13,547 nucleotides of DNA from Bacteroidales bacterium (GCA_016283985.1 JAEENZ010000166.1:1-13547), one strand, 5' to 3'. Counted from the first letter of the stretch, positions 7,513 to 13,529 are shown. Numbers and translations are program-made. The notes: generated from the letters alone by a model not told the origin.

Positions 7513-9921
7513 ATGAATAACAGCCTAAATATCAAACATTTGCTGGGAACGGCCATCCTATCCATAGCCATTCTGTCCGCCTGCTGCAACAATGACCCTT
7601 CGGCAAGCCTCCTGACCGACCCGACCGTCACCTGGGACGCCACGTGGATAGGAAAACCCTCTCCGGAAGATGTCCGCACGGGAGAAGTCTCCCTGCCGGC
7701 GAGATACTTCCGCACCACCTTCGAAGGAGGCAAAACGATCAAGGAAGCCAAACTCCACATCTGCGGCCTCGGACTCTACGAGGCCTATGTCAACGGCCAT
7801 AGGATCGGCGGCGCGCAGGTGCTTTCTCCCACCGTCTCCAACTACGACAAGACGGTGTACTACAACAGCTTCGACGTTACCTCCCTACTGCGCAAAGGCA
7901 CAAACGCAATCGCCTTTGCGGTGGGCACCGGCCGGGTCCCCGGTCTGCGCGTAAAGTGGGATTCCATCAACGCCTACAAGCACTACGACAAGATGCTGCC
8001 CTGTCTCCTCTGCCAGCTGGAGATAAGCTACGCCGACGGCGAAGTGCAGCGTGTTCTCAGCGATGAAAGCTGGAAGGCCACGGCCGACGGCCCCATCCGC
8101 AGCAACAACGAGTTCGACGGCGAGATATACGACGCTCGCATGGAACTGGACGGATGGACCGGGCCGGATTACGATGACTCATCCTGGCCGCAGGCCGAAC
8201 CTGCCGACAAACCCTGGGGAGAACTCAAGCCTCAGCCCAACCCCAACATCGAAATCCGGGACATCGTAAAACCCATCTCCATCACCTCCAAGCCTGACGG
8301 CAGATACATCCTGGACATGGGCCAGAACATGGTAGGATGGCTGCAGATCCGCGCCCGCCTCACCGAGGGTGACACCCTGCGCCTCCGCTTCGCTGAAACG
8401 TTGCAGCCCGACGGCGAACTCTACACCGACAACCTCCGCGGCGCCAAGGCCAGGGATATCTACATAGCGAAAGACAGCAAACCTGTAGTCTGGCATCCGA
8501 CCTTTACCTATCACGGCTTCCGCTTCGTAGAGATAAGCGGCCTGCGCAACGCTCCGAAACTCAGCGACTTCGAAGGCCAGGTCTTCTACGACAAGATGGC
8601 CACGACCGGCCATTTCTCCTGCTCGGACCCGGTGATGAACCAGATCTATAAAAACGCCTACTGGGGCATCCGCGGCAACTATCGGGGCATGCCCACCGAC
8701 TGCCCGCAGCGCGACGAGCGCATGGGCTGGCTGGGCGACCGCTCCACCGGCTGCCGTGGCGAGAGCTACATCTTCGACAACCACGCCCTCTACCGCAAGT
8801 GGTTGGACGACATCGCCACCGAACAGAACGAGGAGGGGCAGGTGCCGGACATTGCCCCCAACTTCTACACCATCCGCTCCGACAACATGACCTGGCCCGG
8901 CACCTTCATCGAGGCCGCGGACATGCTCTACCGCCGTTTCGGGGATAAGGACGTGATAATAAAACACTATCCCGGCATGAAGAAGTGGATGGCCTACATG
9001 AAGGGAAAATGGATGGAGGATGGCATCATGACGAAGGATACCTACGGTGATTGGTGCATGCCGCCGGAATCCCCCGAAGTCATCAATTCCAAGGATCCGT
9101 CCCGCATCACCGCGGCGGCGGTGATATCCACTGCTTACTATGTCCGCTACTGCAAGATGCTGCAGGAACTCGCGCCGGTGGCCGGATTTCCGGAAGATTT
9201 CGAATTCTTCGCCGCCGAGGCCGCGGCGAGCACCGAAGCCTTCAACCTCAAATATTACAACGCTGAAGGCGGATACTACGACAACAACACCGTCACCGCC
9301 AACCTCCTGGCCCTCTGGAACGGGCTCGTGCCAGCCGGTGACGAGCAGAAAGTGTTCGCGTCCATCGTGGACAAGACCGAGAACGAATTGGGTGGACACG
9401 TGAGTTGCGGGGTTATCGGAATCCAGATACTCATGCGCACGCTCACCGAATACGGCCGTCCGGACCTCGCATTCAAGATAGCGTCCGACACCACCTATCC
9501 TTCGTGGGGATACATGGTTGAACACGGCGCGACCACCATCTGGGAGCTCTGGAACGGCGACACGGCGAACCCCGCGATGAATTCCGGCAACCACGTGATG
9601 CTGCTCGGCGACCTTATCGTCTGGGAATATGAGTATCTGGCCGGAATACGGCCGCTCAAGCCTGGCTACGAAGAAATCGAACTCCGGCCCACCCCGATCG
9701 CCGGCCTGGATTACGTTGATTGCAGTTTCGAGTCCGTGCATGGGCGCATCGTCAGTTCATGGAAAGTGAAGGACGGCGTGTTCAAGTGGACCGTCGAGGT
9801 CCCGAAAGGCATCCGTGCCGAGATATGGCTTCCCGGGGCCACCGAACCCAAGGTCGTCGTTGGCGGAAAGCATCGGTTCAAGACCTCGCTCGAAAACCGA
9901 AATAATACATTATCTTTGTAG
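7513..9921 (+). CDS. Alpha-L-rhamnosidase, GH78, lipoprotein
   Basis: An 802-residue enzyme that releases terminal alpha-L-rhamnose from pectic rhamnogalacturonan, flavonoid glycosides or similar glycans. The N-terminus has a lipobox LSAC with lipidated Cys24, so it should be membrane anchored. Domain order is an N-terminal beta-sandwich (about 65-250, with LYEAYVNGHRIG at 89-100), a concanavalin-like sheet (about 255-362, with LDMGQNMVGW at 267-276), an (alpha/alpha)6 barrel (about 365-695) and a C-terminal beta-sandwich (about 700-800). GMPTDCPQRDERMGWLGD (392-409) is the family signature; Glu402 is the likely general acid with Asp396 and Asp409 near it. Glu678 in TTIWELWNGD is the likely general base. 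The start lies one base after the isomerase-like stop, so the two are co-transcribed. The final TAG overlaps a promoter-like box for the next gene. Confidence 0.93.
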   Translation: MNNSLNIKHLLGTAILSIAILSACCNNDPSASLLTDPTVTWDATWIGKPSPEDVRTGEVSLPARYFRTTFEGGKTIKEAKLHICGLGLYEAYVNGHRIGGAQVLSPTVSNYDKTVYYNSFDVTSLLRKGTNAIAFAVGTGRVPGLRVKWDSINAYKHYDKMLPCLLCQLEISYADGEVQRVLSDESWKATADGPIRSNNEFDGEIYDARMELDGWTGPDYDDSSWPQAEPADKPWGELKPQPNPNIEIRDIVKPISITSKPDGRYILDMGQNMVGWLQIRARLTEGDTLRLRFAETLQPDGELYTDNLRGAKARDIYIAKDSKPVVWHPTFTYHGFRFVEISGLRNAPKLSDFEGQVFYDKMATTGHFSCSDPVMNQIYKNAYWGIRGNYRGMPTDCPQRDERMGWLGDRSTGCRGESYIFDNHALYRKWLDDIATEQNEEGQVPDIAPNFYTIRSDNMTWPGTFIEAADMLYRRFGDKDVIIKHYPGMKKWMAYMKGKWMEDGIMTKDTYGDWCMPPESPEVINSKDPSRITAAAVISTAYYVRYCKMLQELAPVAGFPEDFEFFAAEAAASTEAFNLKYYNAEGGYYDNNTVTANLLALWNGLVPAGDEQKVFASIVDKTENELGGHVSCGVIGIQILMRTLTEYGRPDLAFKIASDTTYPSWGYMVEHGATTIWELWNGDTANPAMNSGNHVMLLGDLIVWEYEYLAGIRPLKPGYEEIELRPTPIAGLDYVDCSFESVHGRIVSSWKVKDGVFKWTVEVPKGIRAEIWLPGATEPKVVVGGKHRFKTSLENRNNTLSL
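9911..9918 (+). promoter_or_regulatory. -7 promoter box inside the rhamnosidase 3' end (TATCTTTG)
   Basis: TATCTTTG is an exact TAnnTTTG match and is identical to the box at 11833. It overlaps the last codons of the rhamnosidase and ends six bases before the PrsW ATG at 9925. No clear TTG -33 element sits 19-21 bases upstream. If used, the mRNA would be nearly or fully leaderless. Confidence 0.45.
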
Positions 9922-9924
9922 TAT

Positions 9925-10650
9925 ATGTGGATGATACTTGCGGCGGCTATCGTGCCGGGAATCCTGCTGATGTACTATGTGTACAGCAAGGATTTCAACC
10001 CCGAACCCAAGAGGATGGTTTACAAAGGCTTCCTGTACGGAGGCCTGTCCGTGCTGGCATCGTTCGCGATTTCCGGTCCGCTCATGTCGCTGGGATTCTT
10101 CACGAACGAGCCTTCGAGCCTTCTCGAAGCCGTCAAGACATCCTTCTTCGGCGCAGCCATCCCCGAAGAAAGCGCAAAGTTGCTGATGCTGTGGCTGCTG
10201 CTGCGCAACAGTCCGGAGTTCGACGAGCGCTACGACGGCATGGTGTACGCTGCCTCTGTGGGTCTGGGGTTCGCCTGCCTGGAGAACCTGATGTATGTGC
10301 TGTCGGCCGGTGCTGGATGGTTCTACGTGAGTGTCACGCGGGCCATCTTCGCAGTGCCGGGGCACTTCGCATTCGCCATCGTGATGGGATATTACTACTC
10401 CCGCAACCATTTCGACTGGCGCGAGACCACCGATGCCGACCGGCTCAAAGTCTGGCTCTTCCCGGTGCTGCTGCACGGCATCTACGACACCCTGGCCTTC
10501 TCTTCCGGCATAGCCCCGGAATACTCGGGCCTGATCACCATCCTTCTTATCTACTTCTGCATCAAATTGTTCAAGTTCACCCGCAAGCGCATCCTTTCGG
10601 AAGCCACGCGGAACCAATACGAGGCCACCCATAACATCGACGACCAATGA
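9925..10650 (+). CDS. PrsW-family intramembrane glutamic-type protease
   Basis: A 241-residue polytopic inner-membrane protein with the PrsW motifs in order: EESAK (81-85), DGMVYAASVGLGFACLEN (104-121, including Asp104 and Glu120-Asn121), R139...GHFAFAIVMG (146-155, His147) and HGIYD (184-188). In Bacillus subtilis PrsW cleaves the anti-sigma factor RsiW; homologues in Bacteroidota have no assigned substrate, and no sigma/anti-sigma pair lies in this window. The start is the ATG at 9925; a second Met at residue 3 (9931) is possible, which matters because the promoter-like box ends at 9918. The stop overlaps the start of the next gene by ATGA (10647-10650), indicating translational coupling to an exported hydrolase. 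Family call is strong, biological target unknown. Confidence 0.88.
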   Translation: MWMILAAAIVPGILLMYYVYSKDFNPEPKRMVYKGFLYGGLSVLASFAISGPLMSLGFFTNEPSSLLEAVKTSFFGAAIPEESAKLLMLWLLLRNSPEFDERYDGMVYAASVGLGFACLENLMYVLSAGAGWFYVSVTRAIFAVPGHFAFAIVMGYYYSRNHFDWRETTDADRLKVWLFPVLLHGIYDTLAFSSGIAPEYSGLITILLIYFCIKLFKFTRKRILSEATRNQYEATHNIDDQ

Positions 10651-11423
10651 AACGGATTCTGACAATTGTGCTGATGCTGCTCTGCATGCTGCCGGCATCG
10701 GCCGAAAAATACAAACAGGACCGCGGCATCGCCTACCGCGACGCGGACTCACACCCCCGCTGCAAGTTGGACGTGAGCTATGTGAAGAAATCGGCGGACC
10801 GTCCGGTGATCGTCTGGTTCCACGGCGGAGGCCTTACCGGGGGCCAGAAACACACTCCTCAGGAGCTTCTGACCAAGGATTTTGTGGTGGTGGCGGCCGG
10901 ATACCGCCTTTATCCGGAGGCGCAGGTTTCAGAGATAATAGATGATGCCGCCGCGGCAGTTGCCTGGGTAGTGAAGAACATCTCCCGCTATGGTGGTTCG
11001 CCGGAAAAAATCTACCTTGCTGGCCACTCCGCTGGGGGATACCTCTGCGCAATGCTGGGCCTGGACAGGCACTGGCTCGCCAAATACGGGGTGGATGCCG
11101 ACAAGATGGCGGCCATCGTGCCATACAGCGGACAGATGATAACCCACTTCACCGAACGGGCCGCGAGGGGGATGTCTGCCACCCAGCCCCTCATCGACGA
11201 GCTGGCGCCCCTGTACCACATCCGCCCGGATGCCCCGCCCTTCCTGGTGATTACCGGCGGGCGCGATGCGGAACTCTACCGTCGCTACGAGGAGAATGCA
11301 TATTTCGTCGAGATGATGAAACTGGTCGGCCACAAGAACATCACCTTTTACGAGGAAGATGGTTTCGACCACGGCGGGATGGCCGCCCCCGCGCATCTGC
11401 TGCTGATGAATTATATCAAGTAG
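10647..11423 (+). CDS. Exported alpha/beta hydrolase (esterase/lipase-like)
   Basis: A 258-residue protein with a signal peptide (core 4-15, ASA before EKYK, cleavage after Ala19), predicted periplasmic or surface located. It shows the hormone-sensitive-lipase/carboxylesterase arrangement: oxyanion motif HGGG (59-62), nucleophile elbow GHSAGG (126-131, Ser128), acid Asp207 in TGGRDAEL and His242 in FDHGGM. It is short compared with many esterases, consistent with small bacterial feruloyl/acetyl-esterase-like (BD-FAE) proteins. Because it follows a rhamnosidase block it might deacylate plant polysaccharide or small esters; that is inference only. The ATG overlaps the PrsW stop by four bases. 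The TAG at 11421-11423 directly abuts the stop of the convergent DUF486 gene, leaving no room for a terminator. Confidence 0.88.
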   Translation: MKRILTIVLMLLCMLPASAEKYKQDRGIAYRDADSHPRCKLDVSYVKKSADRPVIVWFHGGGLTGGQKHTPQELLTKDFVVVAAGYRLYPEAQVSEIIDDAAAAVAWVVKNISRYGGSPEKIYLAGHSAGGYLCAMLGLDRHWLAKYGVDADKMAAIVPYSGQMITHFTERAARGMSATQPLIDELAPLYHIRPDAPPFLVITGGRDAELYRRYEENAYFVEMMKLVGHKNITFYEEDGFDHGGMAAPAHLLLMNYIK

Positions 11424-11792
11424 CTATTTCAAGAAGGCGAAGAACACCGCCAGCACCAGGCATGCGAAGGCGGCGATGTGGTTCCACTGCAGATGTTGTC
11501 CGTGGAACATGAAGGAAATGATGACGGTGAAGACCGTCAGCGAGATAACTTCCTGGATTACTTTGAGTTGAACGAGGGTGAAAGGCCCTCCGTTGCCGGC
11601 GAATCCTATGCGGTTTGCCGGAACCGTAAGGCAGTATTCGAAAAATGCGATTCCCCACGAAAACAGGATAATGAGGATCAGCGGCCATCCGGTAGAGATC
11701 TTCATTTCCTGCAATTTAAGATGCCCGTACCAGGCGAAGGTCATGAAGACGTTCGACAGCACCAGCATCAGTATGGTCCAGATTCCTTGCAT
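11424..11792 (-). CDS. DMT-like small membrane protein, DUF486 family
   Basis: A 122-residue inner-membrane protein with four hydrophobic segments at about 3-20, 35-54, 80-96 and 104-121. The pattern IWTILMLVLSNVFMTFAWYGHLK at the start, FFEYCLTVPANRIG (50-63), FTLVQLKVIQEVISL (71-85) and AFACLVLAVFFAF at the end matches DUF486, a family in the drug/metabolite transporter (EmrE-like) superfamily. The full usual length is present. No substrate has been established that I know of. It reads toward the alpha/beta hydrolase with touching stop codons, and diverges from the small exported genes across about 60 bp. Confidence 0.88.
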   Translation of the reverse strand: MQGIWTILMLVLSNVFMTFAWYGHLKLQEMKISTGWPLILIILFSWGIAFFEYCLTVPANRIGFAGNGGPFTLVQLKVIQEVISLTVFTVIISFMFHGQHLQWNHIAAFACLVLAVFFAFLK

Positions 11793-11814
11793 AATACTCT
11801 TGTAAAAAACGCTG

Positions 11815-11822
11815 TAAAATTA
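11815..11822 (-). promoter_or_regulatory. Possible -7 box for the DUF486 gene (TAATTTTA on the minus strand)
   Basis: TAATTTTA differs from TAnnTTTG only in the last base and lies 22 bases upstream of the ATG at 11792. The stretch is AT-rich, so a chance match is possible. Confidence 0.3.
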
Positions 11823-11832
11823 AAAAAAATAC

Positions 11833-11840
11833 TATCTTTG
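11833..11840 (+). promoter_or_regulatory. -7 promoter box for the small exported gene pair (TATCTTTG)
   Basis: TATCTTTG is an exact TAnnTTTG match followed by CGCCCCCTAAATA. A start site near 11845 would leave 16-19 bases before the ATG at 11863 but under 10 before the ATG at 11854, which favours 11863 as the start. No convincing -33 TTG is visible at the usual spacing. Confidence 0.65.
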
Positions 11841-11862
11841 CGCCCCCTAAATAATGAGAATT

Positions 11863-12360
11863 ATGAAAAAAATTGTAATGATTTTAGCTGCGTTGGCCTT
11901 GTCCACGAGCCTTTTTGCACAAAACAAAGATTGGGGTTGGCCGGATGCCTCGTCATCTACGGAAATAAATGTAGACCAGACAGAAAACAGTTTTGCCATA
12001 CGCCCTCTAGATAGAGACCTCGGACTGGTATTGTATGGAAGCCGTTATCGCAAAGCGCGGGCAAATCTGGGTTGGGGCATGGCAATCTCTTTTCTTGGGG
12101 TCCCTGCCGCGGGATTGTGGACAGTTGCCGGGATAAATAATATCTATTGGGACAAGACCGCTGCGGCAGTGATGATTCCAACAGGGGTTGTGGCCGTTGC
12201 CGCCAGTCTCTGGGGCGGTATTTCCCTTTGGTCTAAAGGTCGGAAGGAGATGGACTTGATGTTGGATGATTATGCGGAACGCTGCGCTCACAGTCCTTAT
12301 GCTTCAAGTTTGGATTTCGGTCCTACCAGTAATGGTGTCGGTTTCGCGCTAAACTTCTGA
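11863..12360 (+). CDS. Small exported protein of unknown function with two hydrophobic segments
   Basis: A 165-residue protein I do not recognise by name. I chose the ATG at 11863 (MKKIVMILAALALSTSLFA, then QNKDWG), a typical Bacteroidota signal peptide; an in-frame ATG at 11854 would add MRI. After an acidic/Ser-rich stretch there are two hydrophobic segments, about 70-91 (WGMAISFLGVPAAGLWTVAG) and 100-123 (TAAAVMIPTGVVAVAASLWG), separated by NNIYWDK, then a charged region (SKGRKEMDLMLDDYAERC) and a C-terminus DFGPTSNGVGFALNF, resembling a final beta-strand of Bacteroidota envelope proteins. It starts downstream of a strong -7 box and ends four bases before the next gene, so the two are probably one transcript. 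GC is lower than in the genes to the left (30 of 60 bases in 12241-12300). Confidence 0.75.
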   Translation: MKKIVMILAALALSTSLFAQNKDWGWPDASSSTEINVDQTENSFAIRPLDRDLGLVLYGSRYRKARANLGWGMAISFLGVPAAGLWTVAGINNIYWDKTAAAVMIPTGVVAVAASLWGGISLWSKGRKEMDLMLDDYAERCAHSPYASSLDFGPTSNGVGFALNF

Positions 12361-12364
12361 TGTA

Positions 12365-12931
12365 ATGAAAAAGTTGATAATTGCTTTTTTATGCATGGTT
12401 GCCGGAGCTTTTTCTGCTTCGGCGCAGTGGTATGCCGGAGGTTCTGTAGCAGGGGCGTATGTTAAAACCAATGGCGCAGAAATCCAGGCCTTCAATTTGA
12501 GCCCGGAAACCGGATACATCTTCCGGAACAGGCTTGCGGTCGGAGGCCGTATCTCCTGGGGGAAGTCCAATGCAGCCATCTCCAGTCCTGGTCTGGAGTA
12601 TTCCAATGCAGAAACGCGTGCATTTACATTAAATCCATATGTCGGTTGGGGACTTGTCCGTTTTGGATGTTTCGCTGCGTGGGTAGAAGGTGGTTTCCAG
12701 CTTATTCCTGAGCAGGAAGGAGTTGGCAAGACGACCGTTACCATATATGCAATTCCTGTCCTGACATATAGCCTGAGCCATCACTTTCTGTTGAAAACCG
12801 GACTTGGTTTTGCGGGATTGCTGGCCTCGACCGATTTTGACGGCAACTATATTTTGGCTGGCGCTTTCGGTGGAGATAATGCCCTGAAGATAGGAGACGA
12901 TCTTTCGATAGGGTTTGTATATCGGTTCTAG
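12365..12931 (+). CDS. Small outer-membrane beta-barrel protein
   Basis: A 188-residue protein with signal peptide MKKLIIAFLCMVAGAFSASA (then QWYAGG) and alternating aromatic/aliphatic strands ending in DDLSIGFVYRF, the terminal Phe expected of an outer-membrane barrel. Strand-like segments include WYAGGSVAGAYVKT, SPETGYIFRNRLAVGGRISWG, RAFTLNPYVGWGLVRFGCFAAWVEGGFQLI, TVTIYAIPVLTYSLSHHFLLKTGLG and YILAGAFGGDNALKIG. Size and pattern fit an eight-stranded OmpX/OprF-N-like barrel (OMP_b-brl type). The role, such as adhesion, envelope structure or resistance, cannot be inferred. It follows the unknown exported gene by four bases and shares its lower GC. A repeat-rich non-coding region begins right after the stop. 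Confidence 0.82.
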   Translation: MKKLIIAFLCMVAGAFSASAQWYAGGSVAGAYVKTNGAEIQAFNLSPETGYIFRNRLAVGGRISWGKSNAAISSPGLEYSNAETRAFTLNPYVGWGLVRFGCFAAWVEGGFQLIPEQEGVGKTTVTIYAIPVLTYSLSHHFLLKTGLGFAGLLASTDFDGNYILAGAFGGDNALKIGDDLSIGFVYRF

Positions 12932-13033
12932 GTAAACCCCCACCGAGATAAAACGTACGGTATCCTTGATTCCTGCAATATTTTCATTTGAAAAACCGTC
13001 GGCCGGGAGGCAGGTGCTGGCTTTTAGTTGAAG
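12932..13033. other. Non-coding spacer after the barrel gene, possible weak terminator
   Basis: No credible gene. A short palindrome TTTTCATTTGAAAA lies at 12981-12994. GCCGG (13002-13006) can pair with CTGGC (13017-13021) with one G-T wobble, followed by TTTT; this could be a weak terminator for the barrel gene. CAGGT at 13011-13015 sits 18 bases before the repeat array, at the spacing seen between its units, and may be a decayed array element. Confidence 0.3.
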
Positions 13034-13173
13034 ACCTGTAGAGTTTTTCGGCCTATTTCTGTACAGGTAGGCCGAAAAAAGGCCGACTTGTATAAGTTTG
13101 GGTGGGTTTTCTCTACAGGTAGGGGGTAAAAAGGGGGTACCTGTATAGAAAAAAGCGGTATTTCTCTACAGGT
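13034..13173. repeat. Three tandem ~52-bp units, each an inverted 10-mer pair (ACCTGTAGAG / CTCTACAGGT)
   Basis: Six 10-mers alternate in orientation: ACCTGTAGAG 13034-13043, CTGTACAGGT 13059-13068, ACTTGTATAA 13086-13095, CTCTACAGGT 13111-13120, ACCTGTATAG 13139-13148 and CTCTACAGGT 13164-13173. Within every unit the loop between the two 10-mers is exactly 15 bases and its last three bases are TTT. Units are separated by 17 and 18 bases with a shared layout: AGG, three or four bases, five or six A, GG and the same three or four bases again. Each unit could fold as a hairpin in either strand. I see no protein-coding signal. The family is not one I recognise. Confidence 0.8.
13044..13079. repeat. 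Perfect 12-bp inverted repeat interlocked with repeat unit 1
   Basis: TTTTTCGGCCTA (13044-13055) and TAGGCCGAAAAA (13068-13079) are perfect inverted copies with a 12-base loop. The arms interlock with the 10-mer pair of unit 1 in the order A-B-A'-B', so both stems cannot form as simple nested hairpins. It is not a normal intrinsic terminator, because the stem is followed by A rather than T on both strands. Confidence 0.6.
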
Positions 13174-13202
13174 CCTGAAAGATTCCGGAAATTTATACAA
13201 AA

Positions 13203-13271
13203 CTCGGTAACTATAAGGCAGGGATTAAGCCTGCCATGCAGGGGCTTGCCGAGGGAATCGTGCGAGATTCC
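13203..13271. other. Run of hairpin-forming sequence
   Basis: CTCGGTAA (13203-13210) pairs with TTGCCGAG (13246-13253) with one G-U wobble. Inside, GGCAGG (13217-13222) pairs with CCTGCC (13230-13235), while AAGCCTGC (13227-13234) could instead pair with the GCAGG...CTT stretch at 13238-13247, so two folds compete. Next, GGAATC (13254-13259) pairs with GATTCC (13266-13271). No coding signal is visible. It could be part of a structured RNA or a decayed mobile-element end; I cannot assign a family. Confidence 0.4.
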
Positions 13272-13289
13272 GCTCCCTGTGGTCGCGCT

Positions 13290-13457
13290 ATCTCGGATCC
13301 ACCGCCGGCAATCAAGATGCAGGTGCGTTCGGAGGAACGCCTTTGTATGCAACAGAGACCGCCAGTAAGCGAGCTTACGCGGTCTCTGTTGCATACAAAA
13401 ATGCCGCACTTGCGTGCGGCACCTGCATTTGATTGCTCTGGGCGGTGGGGACGAGAT
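13290..13457. repeat. Large nested inverted repeat reaching into the tRNA-Ser gene
   Basis: Outer arms pair in four blocks: ATCTCG 13290-13295 with 13452-13457, CCACCGCC 13299-13306 with 13441-13448, GCAATCAA 13308-13315 with 13429-13436, and ATGCAGGT 13317-13324 with 13421-13428. Between the arms are three further stems: 13325-13330 with 13335-13340 (loop GGAG); a perfect 21-bp stem 13342-13362 with 13379-13399, capped by GTAAG/CTTAC and loop CGAG; and 13403-13409 with 13414-13420. The layout is a compact four-way junction. The right arm contains the 3' end of the tRNA gene, so the left arm is an inverted near-copy of it. Confidence 0.75.
13397..13420 (-). terminator. Intrinsic terminator of tRNA-Ser
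   Basis: On the minus strand GCCGCAC-GCAA-GTGCGGC forms a 7-bp GC-rich stem with a GNRA tetraloop, followed by A and five T. It starts 22 bases beyond the tRNA 3' end, the expected place for a tRNA terminator. Confidence 0.75.
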
Positions 13458-13529
13458 TCGAACTCGTGGTACGGTTACCCGTACGGCAGTTTAGCAAACT
13501 GCTGGTTTCAGCCACTCACCCACCCCACC
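13443..13529 (-). tRNA. tRNA-Ser(GCU)
   Basis: The minus strand folds as a class II tRNA of 87 bases. The acceptor arm pairs GGTGGGG (13529-13523) with CCCCACC (13450-13444), and the discriminator is G (13443). CAGTTTGCTAAACTG contains anticodon GCT at 13495-13493, reading AGC/AGU serine codons. The long variable arm (GTACGG...CCGTAC, 13484-13469) is typical of tRNA-Ser. The T-loop TTCGAAT lies at 13462-13456. CCA is not encoded; the trailer reads GCCCAGA. The sequence upstream of the 5' end is cut by the window edge, so the promoter is not seen. Confidence 0.96.

Noticed and set aside
8179..9741. 520-codon open frame on the - strand opposite the rhamnosidase
   Set aside because: It is an antisense shadow of clear GH78 coding sequence, with repetitive Val/Gly/His composition and no recognisable domain.
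11478..12014. 178-codon + frame across DUF486, the promoter region and the start of the exported gene
   Set aside because: It is antisense to DUF486, crosses the promoter box and overlaps the better exported gene; the translation is not protein-like.
13093..13100. TAAGTTTG as a promoter of a + strand RNA through the hairpin region
   Set aside because: It matches TAnnTTTG, but it lies across the 10-mer and loop of repeat unit 2, has no -33 element, and has no gene downstream, so chance is the simpler reading.
13034..13173. CRISPR array
   Set aside because: The repeated element is only 10 bases, alternates in orientation, and the intervening sequences are themselves related; no cas gene is present.
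13218..13306. A second tRNA on the + strand ending at CCACCGCC
   Set aside because: No matching acceptor 5' strand, T-loop or anticodon arm could be fitted; only the 3' end resembles the tRNA.
13113..13409. 98-codon - frame over the repeat and hairpin region
   Set aside because: It covers inverted repeats and the tRNA terminator; the sequence is explained by DNA/RNA structure and has no protein motif.
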